This document shows, piece after piece, positions 34,501 through 41,693 of a stretch of 64,000 nucleotides of DNA. Source of the DNA: JACKOB01 sp024234575 (GTDB lineage Bacteria; Pseudomonadota; Gammaproteobacteria; Pseudomonadales; Oleiphilaceae); NCBI GenBank assembly GCA_051208035.1, contig JBPJFZ010000019.1:17052-81051 (forward strand), read 5' to 3'. How positions within the stretch are numbered: position 1 is the stretch's first letter; each line of letters starts with the position of its first letter. The notes under the pieces were generated by a model. That model was given only the letters and a program-made list of their open reading frames with translations, was not told where the DNA came from and made no database searches. The position numbers and the translations under genes are program-made.

Positions 34501-36909
34501 GGTGTGCACGATCAGGACGCACTGAAAATCTTACAGAAAATGTTACCTGCGTTAGATAGTGCTGATTTGCTGCGGTATGACCCGCTATGCCGCGGTTTTG
34601 TGCAGATTTTCTGGGCTAATATTCAGCACTTGGGAGCAGAGGCCGTCGACGAGCTTGTGGCGATTAAAGAGAAAGCCGAGACCTGGCACGAACGAGCACA
34701 ATCCGCAGCGCAAATGCAGGCGCATTTGAATAGCAGCCGTGCGATGGCATTGTTGGAGACAGAGGTTTTAGAGGCGCTAAGTGTATTTCTTAGGATTCAC
34801 CCTGTACCTGTACCACCGCAAAAAGCTGCTCGCGCCGCAGAGTATCTGGTGGCAGAGCTTAGTCGCGAACGCATCGGTTTTATTGCCAGCAAATACGGAC
34901 AAAGGCTGGTTGATGAATTAAAAAGAACGCTGGATGATAGTGCCTGGCGCAAGTATCAATCGACCCTTGAGAAACTAAAAGGGAAAGTAGCGCAACGCTG
35001 GAGCTTAAGTGCTTCATGGTTAGAGGCGTTAGTGGAAGGCAAGAATCTGGCAACGTTAGCCCGCTATATTCCGGAAGCAATTGCATTAATTAATGCTGAT
35101 GGCAGGCTGGAGCGCCGCGCAACGGAAGCGGATGTGGAGTTAACGGTAACCGAATTACTGGGGGAGCATCCCCGCATCGAAAACCGTTCTCTGGCGTTGG
35201 CTGTTGATGACTTCTTTCAAAGGATGGATGAGCATCGTGAAGTCATTAAAGGCTATCGCGAATATTTGCATCTACGCCAGCAAATCATAGAGGAAGAGCG
35301 TGCTGCGTTGCGGCTTGATACCTTCAAGCCCAAGCCGCTTAGCTCATTTGTTAGAAACAGACTTATCAATGAGTCCTACTTGCCCTTAATTGGAGATAAT
35401 CTGGCGAAGCAAATGGGTACGGTCGGCGACGATAAACGCACCGATCTGATGGGGTTGCTGATGATGATCTCGCCACCAGGCTATGGCAAAACGACCCTGA
35501 TGGAGTACGTTGCCAGCCGTTTGGGGCTGATTTTTATGAAGATAAACTGTCCATCGCTGGGACATGATGTGTTATCGCTAGACCCGGAACAGGCGCCCAA
35601 TGCGACCGCCAGACAGGAACTGCAAAAAGTAAATCTGGGCCTCGAAATGGGGAATAACGTGATGCTGTATCTAGATGATATCCAGCATACCCATCCCGAA
35701 TTCTTACAAAAATTTATCTCGTTGTGTGACGGTACAAGAAGGGTTGAAGGTGTCTGGAAGGGCAAAACCAAAACCTATGATATGCGGGGCAAAAAGTTTT
35801 GCGTCGTGATGGCGGGTAACCCATACACAGAATCTGGTGAAGCGTTTAAAGTGCCGGACATGTTGGCCAACCGGGCAGATATATACAACCTTGGTGACAT
35901 TCTTGGTGGTATGGAAGAGCAGTTTGCATTGAGCTACATCGAAAACTGCTTAACATCCAACGCTGTGCTTGCGCCCTTGGCAACGCGAGAAATGAGCGAT
36001 GTTTACAAACTGGTGAAGCTTGCACAAGGCGAAAATATTGCGACAACGGAGTTGGCCCACCAATATAGCGGTGCCGAGATTAACGAAATAATCGGTGTGC
36101 TGAAAAAGCTGTTTAAAATTCAGGAAGTGGTGTTAAAAATTAATCAACAGTACATCGCATCTGCGGCACAAGATGATAGTTATCGCACGGAGCCACCTTT
36201 CAAGTTGCAGGGTAGTTATCGCAACATGAATAAGATGGCAGAAAAGATATCGTCGGTAATGAATGATGAAGAGTTGATGCAGATGATTGCCGATCATTAT
36301 TTAGGTGAGTCTCAGTTGCTAACAAAAGGCGCAGAAGAAAACCTGCTAAAACTGGCGCAGTTGAGAGGTAACGCAACTGCCGTGCAGGAGCAGCGCTGGC
36401 AGCAAATCTGCAAAGACTTTATGCGCAATAAAGCGATGGGGGGTGGTGAGGCCGATGTCGGTAGCAAGGTTGTCGCGCAACTCGTCGACCTGGTTGAAGG
36501 GGTCCGGCAGATCGGTGAGTCTTCATTAAGTTTCTCCAGCCAGAAAAATACTGTGGATCAGACCGCTGTAAGTGATTCGACAAAACAGGACGAGCAGATG
36601 GCCCTCATTAGCCATTCGTTAGGTCGTATCGGTGATGCCTTAGTGTCGGCAAATCAGTTGATTAAAAAGCAACCATCCAAAGATGTACAACCTAAAATTG
36701 AGGTGATTAACCAGCCTGTACCCGGTATTGATAAAGTACTTCGTGCCCTCGCTGACACGATGGAAACCAGTATATTTCCCTTAGTCAGGCTGATGGATAA
36801 GAAGTTCGATATAGACTTACGAAATCATCATAAGATGGTAGAGATATCAAATCAGTTGCGACAGTTGCAGGCAGAGTACGAAGAAGGCAAACCGGGCGCG
36901 ACTGAATGA
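31501..36909 (+). CDS. Giant AAA ATPase, DUF3686-like (annotated elsewhere as DNA repair ATPase)
   Basis: 1802 residues. The N-terminal 530 residues look beta-rich (VGDYLLFGYNVFIGLKKE and similar). A long helical and coiled-coil region follows (about 540-1290). The AAA domain comes next: Walker A SPPGYGKT (1324-1331), Walker B VMLYLDDIQ (1387-1395) and a conserved VVMAGNPYTESGE sensor region. The Walker B carries Asp1392-Asp1393 where most AAA proteins have Asp-Glu. A further helical tail of about 380 residues follows. The family is common beside flotillin, YqiJ and PspA genes; the DNA repair label seems to have no experimental basis that I know of. The stop overlaps the rhomboid gene as ATGA. 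Confidence 0.8.
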   Translation: MAKKDESATVAKVSGDAQGSGVLENAVAAGGAYEVIRRRLTDQGKTLNKLTRDLNEARLAEFGSSEMKVASRVRVRTENNCIARDMVQVGDYLLFGYNVFIGLKKETVVDDVFSLFQVKDGDASEELEPVPLAGSFLSAPSFVSDFLELYRYYKHTKLVELTVNHGKLLAGFQIGERLEDIRVFRWSVSADGKDIKYIDNRGERDIQLPPAYDFEWIETTRENTVHGKHPHVSILDKVFVETVGGDLTVKVENNTKDGLGIYREPVDDATQSLDDARILYAELGGLILLKVLPYKENVWRYLIFNTMTEAVLRVDAIGQSCVQLPEDHGIIFPGGYYLQTGEFKAFDQGIVSKESQGLKFKKMIRSPNGEDVMYAFYEPQDGVVGLFAYNLISKTLQNPLYCHGYALSEAGTLVVFSAETEPTRVHPMQIWHTPFVSQEFASKSDVSQTFFGRIGNAALVRGVSDLFSICRLIDEQSASARLYEELSKSTLKIFDSHYWVSDYVPSDTASERIADVLKTVSQTAELVIDEFEKVQSIQRQSQKAMADAEVTQTGILQSLRPESWDTAEQYVEALNKIRHQQGHLTTIKEYRYIDVARLEQLDAVLVEAKEKLSAQTVAFLADEKSLQPYLVKIDELNAQVASAETIASLTPIIEVIEQTAEGLDLLSELMATLKVQDTTVRTRIIDAISEVYSKLNQSKATARHKQKNVGSEEAIAQFGAQFKLFSQSITNALGMATTPARCDEQLSRLLVQLEELESQFSEYEQFLADIMAKREEIYESFESHKQKLLDERQRKAQSVNDAADRILKSIERRSIKFTEADELNTYFASDALVLKVREMIERLRELESSVKADDVASRFKSIKEQAIRSLRDKSDIYEAGGNVIKLGPKHKFSVNTQELDLTILPRGDNLFIHLTGTDFFEELRRPELLALRPYWDMSLESETDAVYRAEYLAAQMIAAAEAGTDGLTRDDLNTALLDESVLLQKIRAFATPRYKEGYEKGVHDQDALKILQKMLPALDSADLLRYDPLCRGFVQIFWANIQHLGAEAVDELVAIKEKAETWHERAQSAAQMQAHLNSSRAMALLETEVLEALSVFLRIHPVPVPPQKAARAAEYLVAELSRERIGFIASKYGQRLVDELKRTLDDSAWRKYQSTLEKLKGKVAQRWSLSASWLEALVEGKNLATLARYIPEAIALINADGRLERRATEADVELTVTELLGEHPRIENRSLALAVDDFFQRMDEHREVIKGYREYLHLRQQIIEEERAALRLDTFKPKPLSSFVRNRLINESYLPLIGDNLAKQMGTVGDDKRTDLMGLLMMISPPGYGKTTLMEYVASRLGLIFMKINCPSLGHDVLSLDPEQAPNATARQELQKVNLGLEMGNNVMLYLDDIQHTHPEFLQKFISLCDGTRRVEGVWKGKTKTYDMRGKKFCVVMAGNPYTESGEAFKVPDMLANRADIYNLGDILGGMEEQFALSYIENCLTSNAVLAPLATREMSDVYKLVKLAQGENIATTELAHQYSGAEINEIIGVLKKLFKIQEVVLKINQQYIASAAQDDSYRTEPPFKLQGSYRNMNKMAEKISSVMNDEELMQMIADHYLGESQLLTKGAEENLLKLAQLRGNATAVQEQRWQQICKDFMRNKAMGGGEADVGSKVVAQLVDLVEGVRQIGESSLSFSSQKNTVDQTAVSDSTKQDEQMALISHSLGRIGDALVSANQLIKKQPSKDVQPKIEVINQPVPGIDKVLRALADTMETSIFPLVRLMDKKFDIDLRNHHKMVEISNQLRQLQAEYEEGKPGATE

Positions 36910-37481
36910 TAGCAATTGCATGGCGGCGGGCAAAAGTGATCTTATTGATCAGCCTGCTGATGTGTGTGGTGTTTCTCTGTAATCTGCTTCTGGATGGGCT
37001 GCTTAACCAGTACGGGGTTCGTCCGCGGCAAACGGATAGTCTTGGTTACATTTACACGATGCCTTTTTTGCATGGAAGTCTTAGTCATTTACTAAATAAT
37101 CTGGCCGGCTTTTTGATTTTCGGGTGGTTGTGCGTATTGCGGCCTATAGGGCTCTTCTATCTGGCGAGCTTCGTTATTATCAGTCTCGGTGGTTTTTTCG
37201 TTTGGATGTTTGGTCGCGATGCAATTCACATAGGGGCGAGTGGCTGGATTTTTGGTTTGTGGAGTCTCAATATCGCCTTTGCCTGGTTTGACCGTAAGCT
37301 GCTCAATATTGTTATCGCTGTTGGTGTGATGTTTTTATATGGCGGCATGATCTATGGTGTTTTACCGCAGGGAGGGAATGTTTCATTCGAGTCCCATCTT
37401 GCCGGCTTCTTTGCCGGAATAGTCGCTGCATGGGTATGTTCCACCAGGCTGGGGGTGCGTATCAGTCGGTCTAAAAAATAG
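36906..37481 (+). CDS. Rhomboid-family intramembrane serine protease
   Basis: 191 residues with six probable membrane segments. The catalytic pair is visible: Ser112 in IGASGWIFG (the GxSG motif) and His164 in FESHLAGFFAG. The upstream HxxxN motif is His61-Asn65 (HLLNNLAG). These are all the residues a rhomboid protease needs, so activity is likely. It overlaps the giant ATPase gene by 4 bp (ATGA), so its translation is tied to that protein. It is not an obvious GlpG and lacks an extra N-terminal domain. The natural substrate is unknown; partner membrane proteins such as the YqiJ-like protein or the flotillin are candidates. Confidence 0.8.
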   Translation: MIAIAWRRAKVILLISLLMCVVFLCNLLLDGLLNQYGVRPRQTDSLGYIYTMPFLHGSLSHLLNNLAGFLIFGWLCVLRPIGLFYLASFVIISLGGFFVWMFGRDAIHIGASGWIFGLWSLNIAFAWFDRKLLNIVIAVGVMFLYGGMIYGVLPQGGNVSFESHLAGFFAGIVAAWVCSTRLGVRISRSKK

Positions 37482-37512
37482 AGTGTGCGCTGATCGGGGG
37501 GTATTAAAATTT

Positions 37513-37557
37513 ATGAGCGCCAAAACTGCCGTTGAGGAAAAGGTTAGTGAAAACTAG
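37513..37557 (+). other. Possible 14-codon upstream ORF overlapping the HKD gene start
   Basis: ATG at 37513 to TAG at 37557 would encode MSAKTAVEEKVSEN. It runs in another frame across the start of the following gene (GTG at 37547). A GGGGG lies 12 nt upstream. It may be chance, or it may couple translation across the 65-bp gap after the rhomboid gene. Confidence 0.25.
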
Positions 37558-38239
37558 TTTGCAAGAGTTAGAAGGGCACCTTCGTGAGGTGTTTGCCGAT
37601 GTTGTTCTGGATAAGGACGAAAAGGCCGAATTAACCTTGTTGGTAGAGTCCCTGCATGAGGATGAGGTGCGCTTTCTTAGAAACAAAGGTTTTATGTTGG
37701 CGAGAGAGGCACTTGCCCAAGATCAAACCAATGCATTGACGGTATTGAGGTGGCTAGAGCAGGTGATGAAGGTGTTGCATCGTCCTTCATCACTGTCTGC
37801 TGTAAAAAATTCGGCACACTTCAGCCCCGGAGATGCTTGTCGCAAAAAAATAATTCAACTATTTCGTGAAGCCAGTAAAGACATAGATATATGCGTGTTT
37901 ACCATTGCCGATGACAGTTTGGCTGCTGAAATTGTGAAGGCGCATCGACGTGGTGTTACTGTTCGCGTGATCACTGATAATGATAAAGCTCATGATATGG
38001 GCAGTGATATTGATATGTTAGCTGAGAGCGGCATTAACGTCCGCATGGATCGTCAATCCAGCCACATGCATCACAAATTCGCGTTGTTTGATAACCGTGT
38101 GCTGGTTAATGGCAGTTTCAATTGGACGAGAAGTGCCAGTCGTTCAAATCAGGAGAATATTGTTGTAACAACCGATGAGGATACCGTTGCTGAGTTTCAG
38201 CAGCAGTTTGTAGCATTATGGAAGCAGTTTGCGGATTAA
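37547..38239 (+). CDS. Phospholipase D-like protein with a single HKD motif
   Basis: 230 residues from a GTG at 37547, chosen over a TTG at 37532 because the AGG of GAAAAGG lies at ribosome-binding distance. An N-terminal helical part (about 1-85) precedes a single PLD-like domain with the motif HxKxxxxD: His175, Lys177, Asp182, followed by NGSFNWT. Single-HKD proteins act as dimers and include nucleases (Nuc, BfiI) and the mitochondrial PLD6/Zucchini type, which acts on cardiolipin or RNA. Given its neighbours, either phospholipid cleavage or nucleic acid cleavage is possible. No signal peptide is visible, so it is cytoplasmic. It is the last gene before the terminator. Confidence 0.78.
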   Translation: MKTSLQELEGHLREVFADVVLDKDEKAELTLLVESLHEDEVRFLRNKGFMLAREALAQDQTNALTVLRWLEQVMKVLHRPSSLSAVKNSAHFSPGDACRKKIIQLFREASKDIDICVFTIADDSLAAEIVKAHRRGVTVRVITDNDKAHDMGSDIDMLAESGINVRMDRQSSHMHHKFALFDNRVLVNGSFNWTRSASRSNQENIVVTTDEDTVAEFQQQFVALWKQFAD

Positions 38240-38289
38240 TCTGAGCCTTTGGCAACGGTGATGACGGTGGTAAATTTTTTATCAAAATA

Positions 38290-38326
38290 AAAAAGCCCCC
38301 AAAGACTAAGTCTATGGGGGCTTTTT
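38290..38326. terminator. Bidirectional terminator between the HKD gene and the EF-G gene
   Basis: AAAAAGCCCCC (38290-38300) pairs with GGGGGCTTTTT (38316-38326), with an inner AGAC/GTCT stem. The A-run and T-run on the two sides allow termination in both directions. It closes the yjfI-to-HKD operon and the convergent EF-G gene. Confidence 0.9.
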
Positions 38327-38340
38327 ACTAAGCTTGCAAA

Positions 38341-40431
38341 TTACTTCGCAGCGTTAGCTTTCCTTTCTTTTTCTGCAGCAATAACAGCGTCTGAAACTGA
38401 TGACGGGCAAGGCATGTAGTGCGAGAACTCCATAGAGAACTGACCACGACCTGATGTCATTGTACGCAGAGTACCGATGTAACCAAACATTTCAGAAAGA
38501 GGCACATCTGCCTTGATTCGAACGCCAGTTACGCCAGCTTGTTGATCTTTGATCATGCCACGACGACGGTTTAAGTCACCGATAACGTCACCAACGTGCG
38601 CATCAGGAGTAAATACGTCAACTTTCATGATTGGTTCGATCAGCTGTGGAGCTGCCTTTGGAATTGATTGACGGAAAGCGCCTTTCGCTGCAATTTCGAA
38701 CGCTATTGCAGAGGAGTCAACCGCGTGGTAGCCACCGTCGAACAGTTCCACTTCAACATCCAATACCGGGAATCCTGCAAGTGTGCCGTGTGGCAACATG
38801 CTCTTAAAGCCCTTCTCAACAGCAGGGAAGAATTCTTTCGGAACGTTACCGCCCACAACCACTGATGCGAACTTGAAGCCTGATCCTGGCTCGCCTGGCC
38901 TGATGCGGTAATCGATTTTACCGTACTGACCAGAACCACCAGATTGCTTCTTGTGGGTGTAGCTGTCTTCAACTGCTTTTGTGATCGTTTCACGGTAGGC
39001 AACCTGTGGCTTACCAACGTTCAGTTCAACGCCGTGGGTACGCTTAAGGATGTCTACTTTGATATCCAGGTGCAGTTCGCCCATACCTTTCAGAATGGTT
39101 TCGCCTGAGTCTTCGTCAGTTTCTACGCGGAATGATGGATCTTCAGCGATCATCTTGCCCAGTGCAACACCAAGCTTTTCCATGCCTGCCTTGTCTTTAG
39201 GCGCTACAGCGATAGAGATAACCGGGTCAGGGAACACCATTGCTTCAAGTGTGCAAGGGTGCTTTGGATCACAAAGAGTGTGACCTGTTTGTACGTTTTT
39301 CATACCAACGATAGCGATAATGTCACCCGCTTGCGCGTGGTCGATTTCGTTACGGTCGTTAGCATGCATCTCAACCATACGGCCTACACGCTCTGTTTTA
39401 CCTGTGAAGGAGTTCAGAATGGTGTCGCCTTTTTTGAGCAGACCAGAATAAATACGAACGAATGTCAAAGCGCCAAAACGGTCATCCATGATTTTGAATG
39501 CCAGAGCTTTGAGGCTGGCATCAGTGGTAACGGTAGCATATTCGCCAGTTTCATTACCTTCTTCGTCAGTCAGTGGCTGCTTGGTTGCTTCCGTTGGATC
39601 TGGCAGGAAGTCAACAACCGCATCCAATACCAGCTGGATACCTTTGTTTTTGAATGCAGAACCACAGTATGTGGGGAAGAAGTCCAGCTTGATGGTACCT
39701 TTACGGATACAGGCTTTCACATCTTCAATTGAAGGCTCTTCGCCTTCCATGTATGCCATTAACAGGTCATCGTCCTGTTCCAGAGCAGTTTCGATCATCT
39801 GCTGACGGTAGTCTTCAACCAAGTCGACCATATCTGCAGGAATGTCTTTAACTTCGTAGTTTTCTGGCAGACCAGAATCATCCCAAATAAACGCTTTACG
39901 GGATAACAGGTCAACAACGCCGCAGAATTCATCTTCGATACCGATTGGCAGAACCATCACAAGTGGTTTCGCGCCCAGTACGTTCTTAACCTGATCAACA
40001 ACGCGCAGGAAGTCTGCACCCATGCGGTCAAGTTTGTTAACGAAGATAACTCGCGCAACTTCTGAGTCGTTCGCATAACGCCAGTTGGTTTCAGATTGTG
40101 GCTCAACACCGCCAGAACCACAGAATACACCGATACCACCGTCGAGAACTTTCAGAGATCGGTATACTTCGATAGTGAAGTCAACGTGCCCAGGAGTATC
40201 GATGATGTTAAAACGGTGATCTTTCCAGAAACAGGTTGTCGCGGCAGACTGAATAGTGATGCCTCGCTCTTGCTCTTGTTCCATAAAGTCTGTGGTTGCA
40301 GCACCATCGTGTACTTCACCAGTTTTATGGATCTTACCGGTCAGTTTCAGGATTCGTTCAGTTGTCGTTGTTTTACCAGCATCAACGTGGGCGAAAATAC
40401 CTATATTTCTATATTTGGATAATTCAGTCAT
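38341..40431 (-). CDS. fusA: Translation elongation factor G
   Basis: 696 residues. This GTPase drives ribosomal translocation. G1 is seen as AHVDAGKTTTTE (14-25), the switch region as RGITI (56-60), G3 as DTPGHVD (78-84) and G4 as VNKLD. All five EF-G domains are present by length. It stands alone here, away from the str operon (rpsL-rpsG-fusA-tuf) that normally carries fusA. It may therefore be a second EF-G copy of the kind common in marine gammaproteobacteria. Which copy is the main one cannot be told from this window. No nearby gene shares its transcript. Confidence 0.92.
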   Translation of the reverse strand: MTELSKYRNIGIFAHVDAGKTTTTERILKLTGKIHKTGEVHDGAATTDFMEQEQERGITIQSAATTCFWKDHRFNIIDTPGHVDFTIEVYRSLKVLDGGIGVFCGSGGVEPQSETNWRYANDSEVARVIFVNKLDRMGADFLRVVDQVKNVLGAKPLVMVLPIGIEDEFCGVVDLLSRKAFIWDDSGLPENYEVKDIPADMVDLVEDYRQQMIETALEQDDDLLMAYMEGEEPSIEDVKACIRKGTIKLDFFPTYCGSAFKNKGIQLVLDAVVDFLPDPTEATKQPLTDEEGNETGEYATVTTDASLKALAFKIMDDRFGALTFVRIYSGLLKKGDTILNSFTGKTERVGRMVEMHANDRNEIDHAQAGDIIAIVGMKNVQTGHTLCDPKHPCTLEAMVFPDPVISIAVAPKDKAGMEKLGVALGKMIAEDPSFRVETDEDSGETILKGMGELHLDIKVDILKRTHGVELNVGKPQVAYRETITKAVEDSYTHKKQSGGSGQYGKIDYRIRPGEPGSGFKFASVVVGGNVPKEFFPAVEKGFKSMLPHGTLAGFPVLDVEVELFDGGYHAVDSSAIAFEIAAKGAFRQSIPKAAPQLIEPIMKVDVFTPDAHVGDVIGDLNRRRGMIKDQQAGVTGVRIKADVPLSEMFGYIGTLRTMTSGRGQFSMEFSHYMPCPSSVSDAVIAAEKERKANAAK

Positions 40432-40660
40432 TGTTTTACTCGATACGCCAGGGACAAAAATTTCGCGGTAGTATACAGTATTTGAAAAATGTTTGATAAG
40501 AATTTAGTGATTTATGACGCATACATTGTAAAAAGTTTTAAATTAAGGCGAGGGATTAGTTTTTGTTGGTGCAAGGTGGGTGTTTTAGGTGCTTTTTCGC
40601 GGGCTAAATCATTTTTATTGCAGTGAGAGACTTATTACCACCTCATCACGACAAAGCTAA

Positions 40661-40703
40661 AATGGATGCCACGGCTCTTGTTAGCGGGAATATGGCATCC
40701 ATT
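40661..40703 (-). terminator. Long-stem hairpin after the lipoprotein-sorting-like gene
   Basis: A perfect 11-bp inverted repeat, AATGGATGCCA (40661-40671) and TGGCATCCATT (40693-40703), has a 21-nt loop. It lies 28 bp after the stop of the minus-strand gene. On that strand it is followed only by TTTAGCTTTG, so it is a weak intrinsic terminator. The rest of the 299-bp gap to the EF-G start (40432-40660) shows no gene. Confidence 0.5.
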
Positions 40704-40730
40704 AAGGTAGATGTTGCTTAAGTTTGCGTA

Positions 40731-41513
40731 TTAGCGAGCGCGCTTTAAGCTGTTTTGCGAGAAATCGCCATCGTCGAGGCCTGTTTTAAACTTGAAATCG
40801 CTCCAGATCAATTGCGTGCTCTTACCTGTTTGGTGGTTTACCATGTTGCTGTCATTGGCACGCCAGTATTGTCCGAGGTACTGCTTATAGTCTTTGGGCT
40901 CCAGAGTCTTCAGCAAAGATTTTTTTCGATCGTAGTATTCAACTTTTTGTACCCGGTACTCTTGCTGATCTAACCAGGCGATTTGCTTAGTGTAACCAGA
41001 GTCTTCGTCAATCGGGAAGCGTTCAATAACAAAACAGGTCAGGCTGCCGCAGGCCTCATCACGCAGATAGTTGTAAGTGTATTTTTCTACTTCCTGCGAA
41101 CTGAGATCCTCAAAGGCAAACTCGCTGCCCATAAAAGGCCCGGATTTATTGCTCGATGCTATTCTTTTGACGCGTTTCAGGGCGGGCAGGTATAGCCATT
41201 GATCGTCCGAGCCGGTTTTATGAGAGTAGGTAAGTAAAGCTGTTCCTCGCACATCGGCAGGCTCGTCAAAGATGGTTAAGCTTTTATCTCCATCATCTTT
41301 TACTTCAAGCGTATTAACACGTAGCGACCGTATGCTCTCGTCACCGTTTTTATTGCGCAATATCATTTTCATATCGGCAGTCGAGTCGACCCAGCCTAAG
41401 TCTCTTTTGTCAGCTTCGACGGCGATCGCTAATCCTTTTTCCTGGGATGTTTGTGCAAAGCAGGTGCTCGATAAGCCAACAGCAATGAGGGTGCAACCTA
41501 ATATTTTCAGCAT
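40731..41513 (-). CDS. Outer membrane lipoprotein-sorting-like protein (LolA-like)
   Basis: 260 residues with a signal peptide (about 1-20, cleaved near CFAQ), so it is periplasmic. The body matches the LolA-like family called outer membrane lipoprotein-sorting protein: GWVDSTADMKMILRN, then DQWLYLPALKRVKRIASSNKSGPFMGSEFAFEDL, and the C-terminal QLIWSDFKFKTGLDDGDF. Such genes normally sit next to an RND/MMPL exporter that moves hydrophobic molecules such as hopanoids or lipids; no exporter is present here. The closed half-barrel fold is inferred from the family. The cargo is unknown. Confidence 0.8.
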   Translation of the reverse strand: MLKILGCTLIAVGLSSTCFAQTSQEKGLAIAVEADKRDLGWVDSTADMKMILRNKNGDESIRSLRVNTLEVKDDGDKSLTIFDEPADVRGTALLTYSHKTGSDDQWLYLPALKRVKRIASSNKSGPFMGSEFAFEDLSSQEVEKYTYNYLRDEACGSLTCFVIERFPIDEDSGYTKQIAWLDQQEYRVQKVEYYDRKKSLLKTLEPKDYKQYLGQYWRANDSNMVNHQTGKSTQLIWSDFKFKTGLDDGDFSQNSLKRAR

Positions 41514-41693
41514 AAATGGGGCTCCAATATTATTCCATGTTGTAAAACGTCAGAGAGTGGCTTCTGTATTAACAATGCTAGTGTAAAAAGTATAGCAAAA
41601 GCCATAAGTGTTGTGTTTGCGTCGCTTTTCTATTTTTATATCGCAGCGGCTATCAGTAATAGTGCCGACAGCCACCGCTGTTTATGATTCTGT

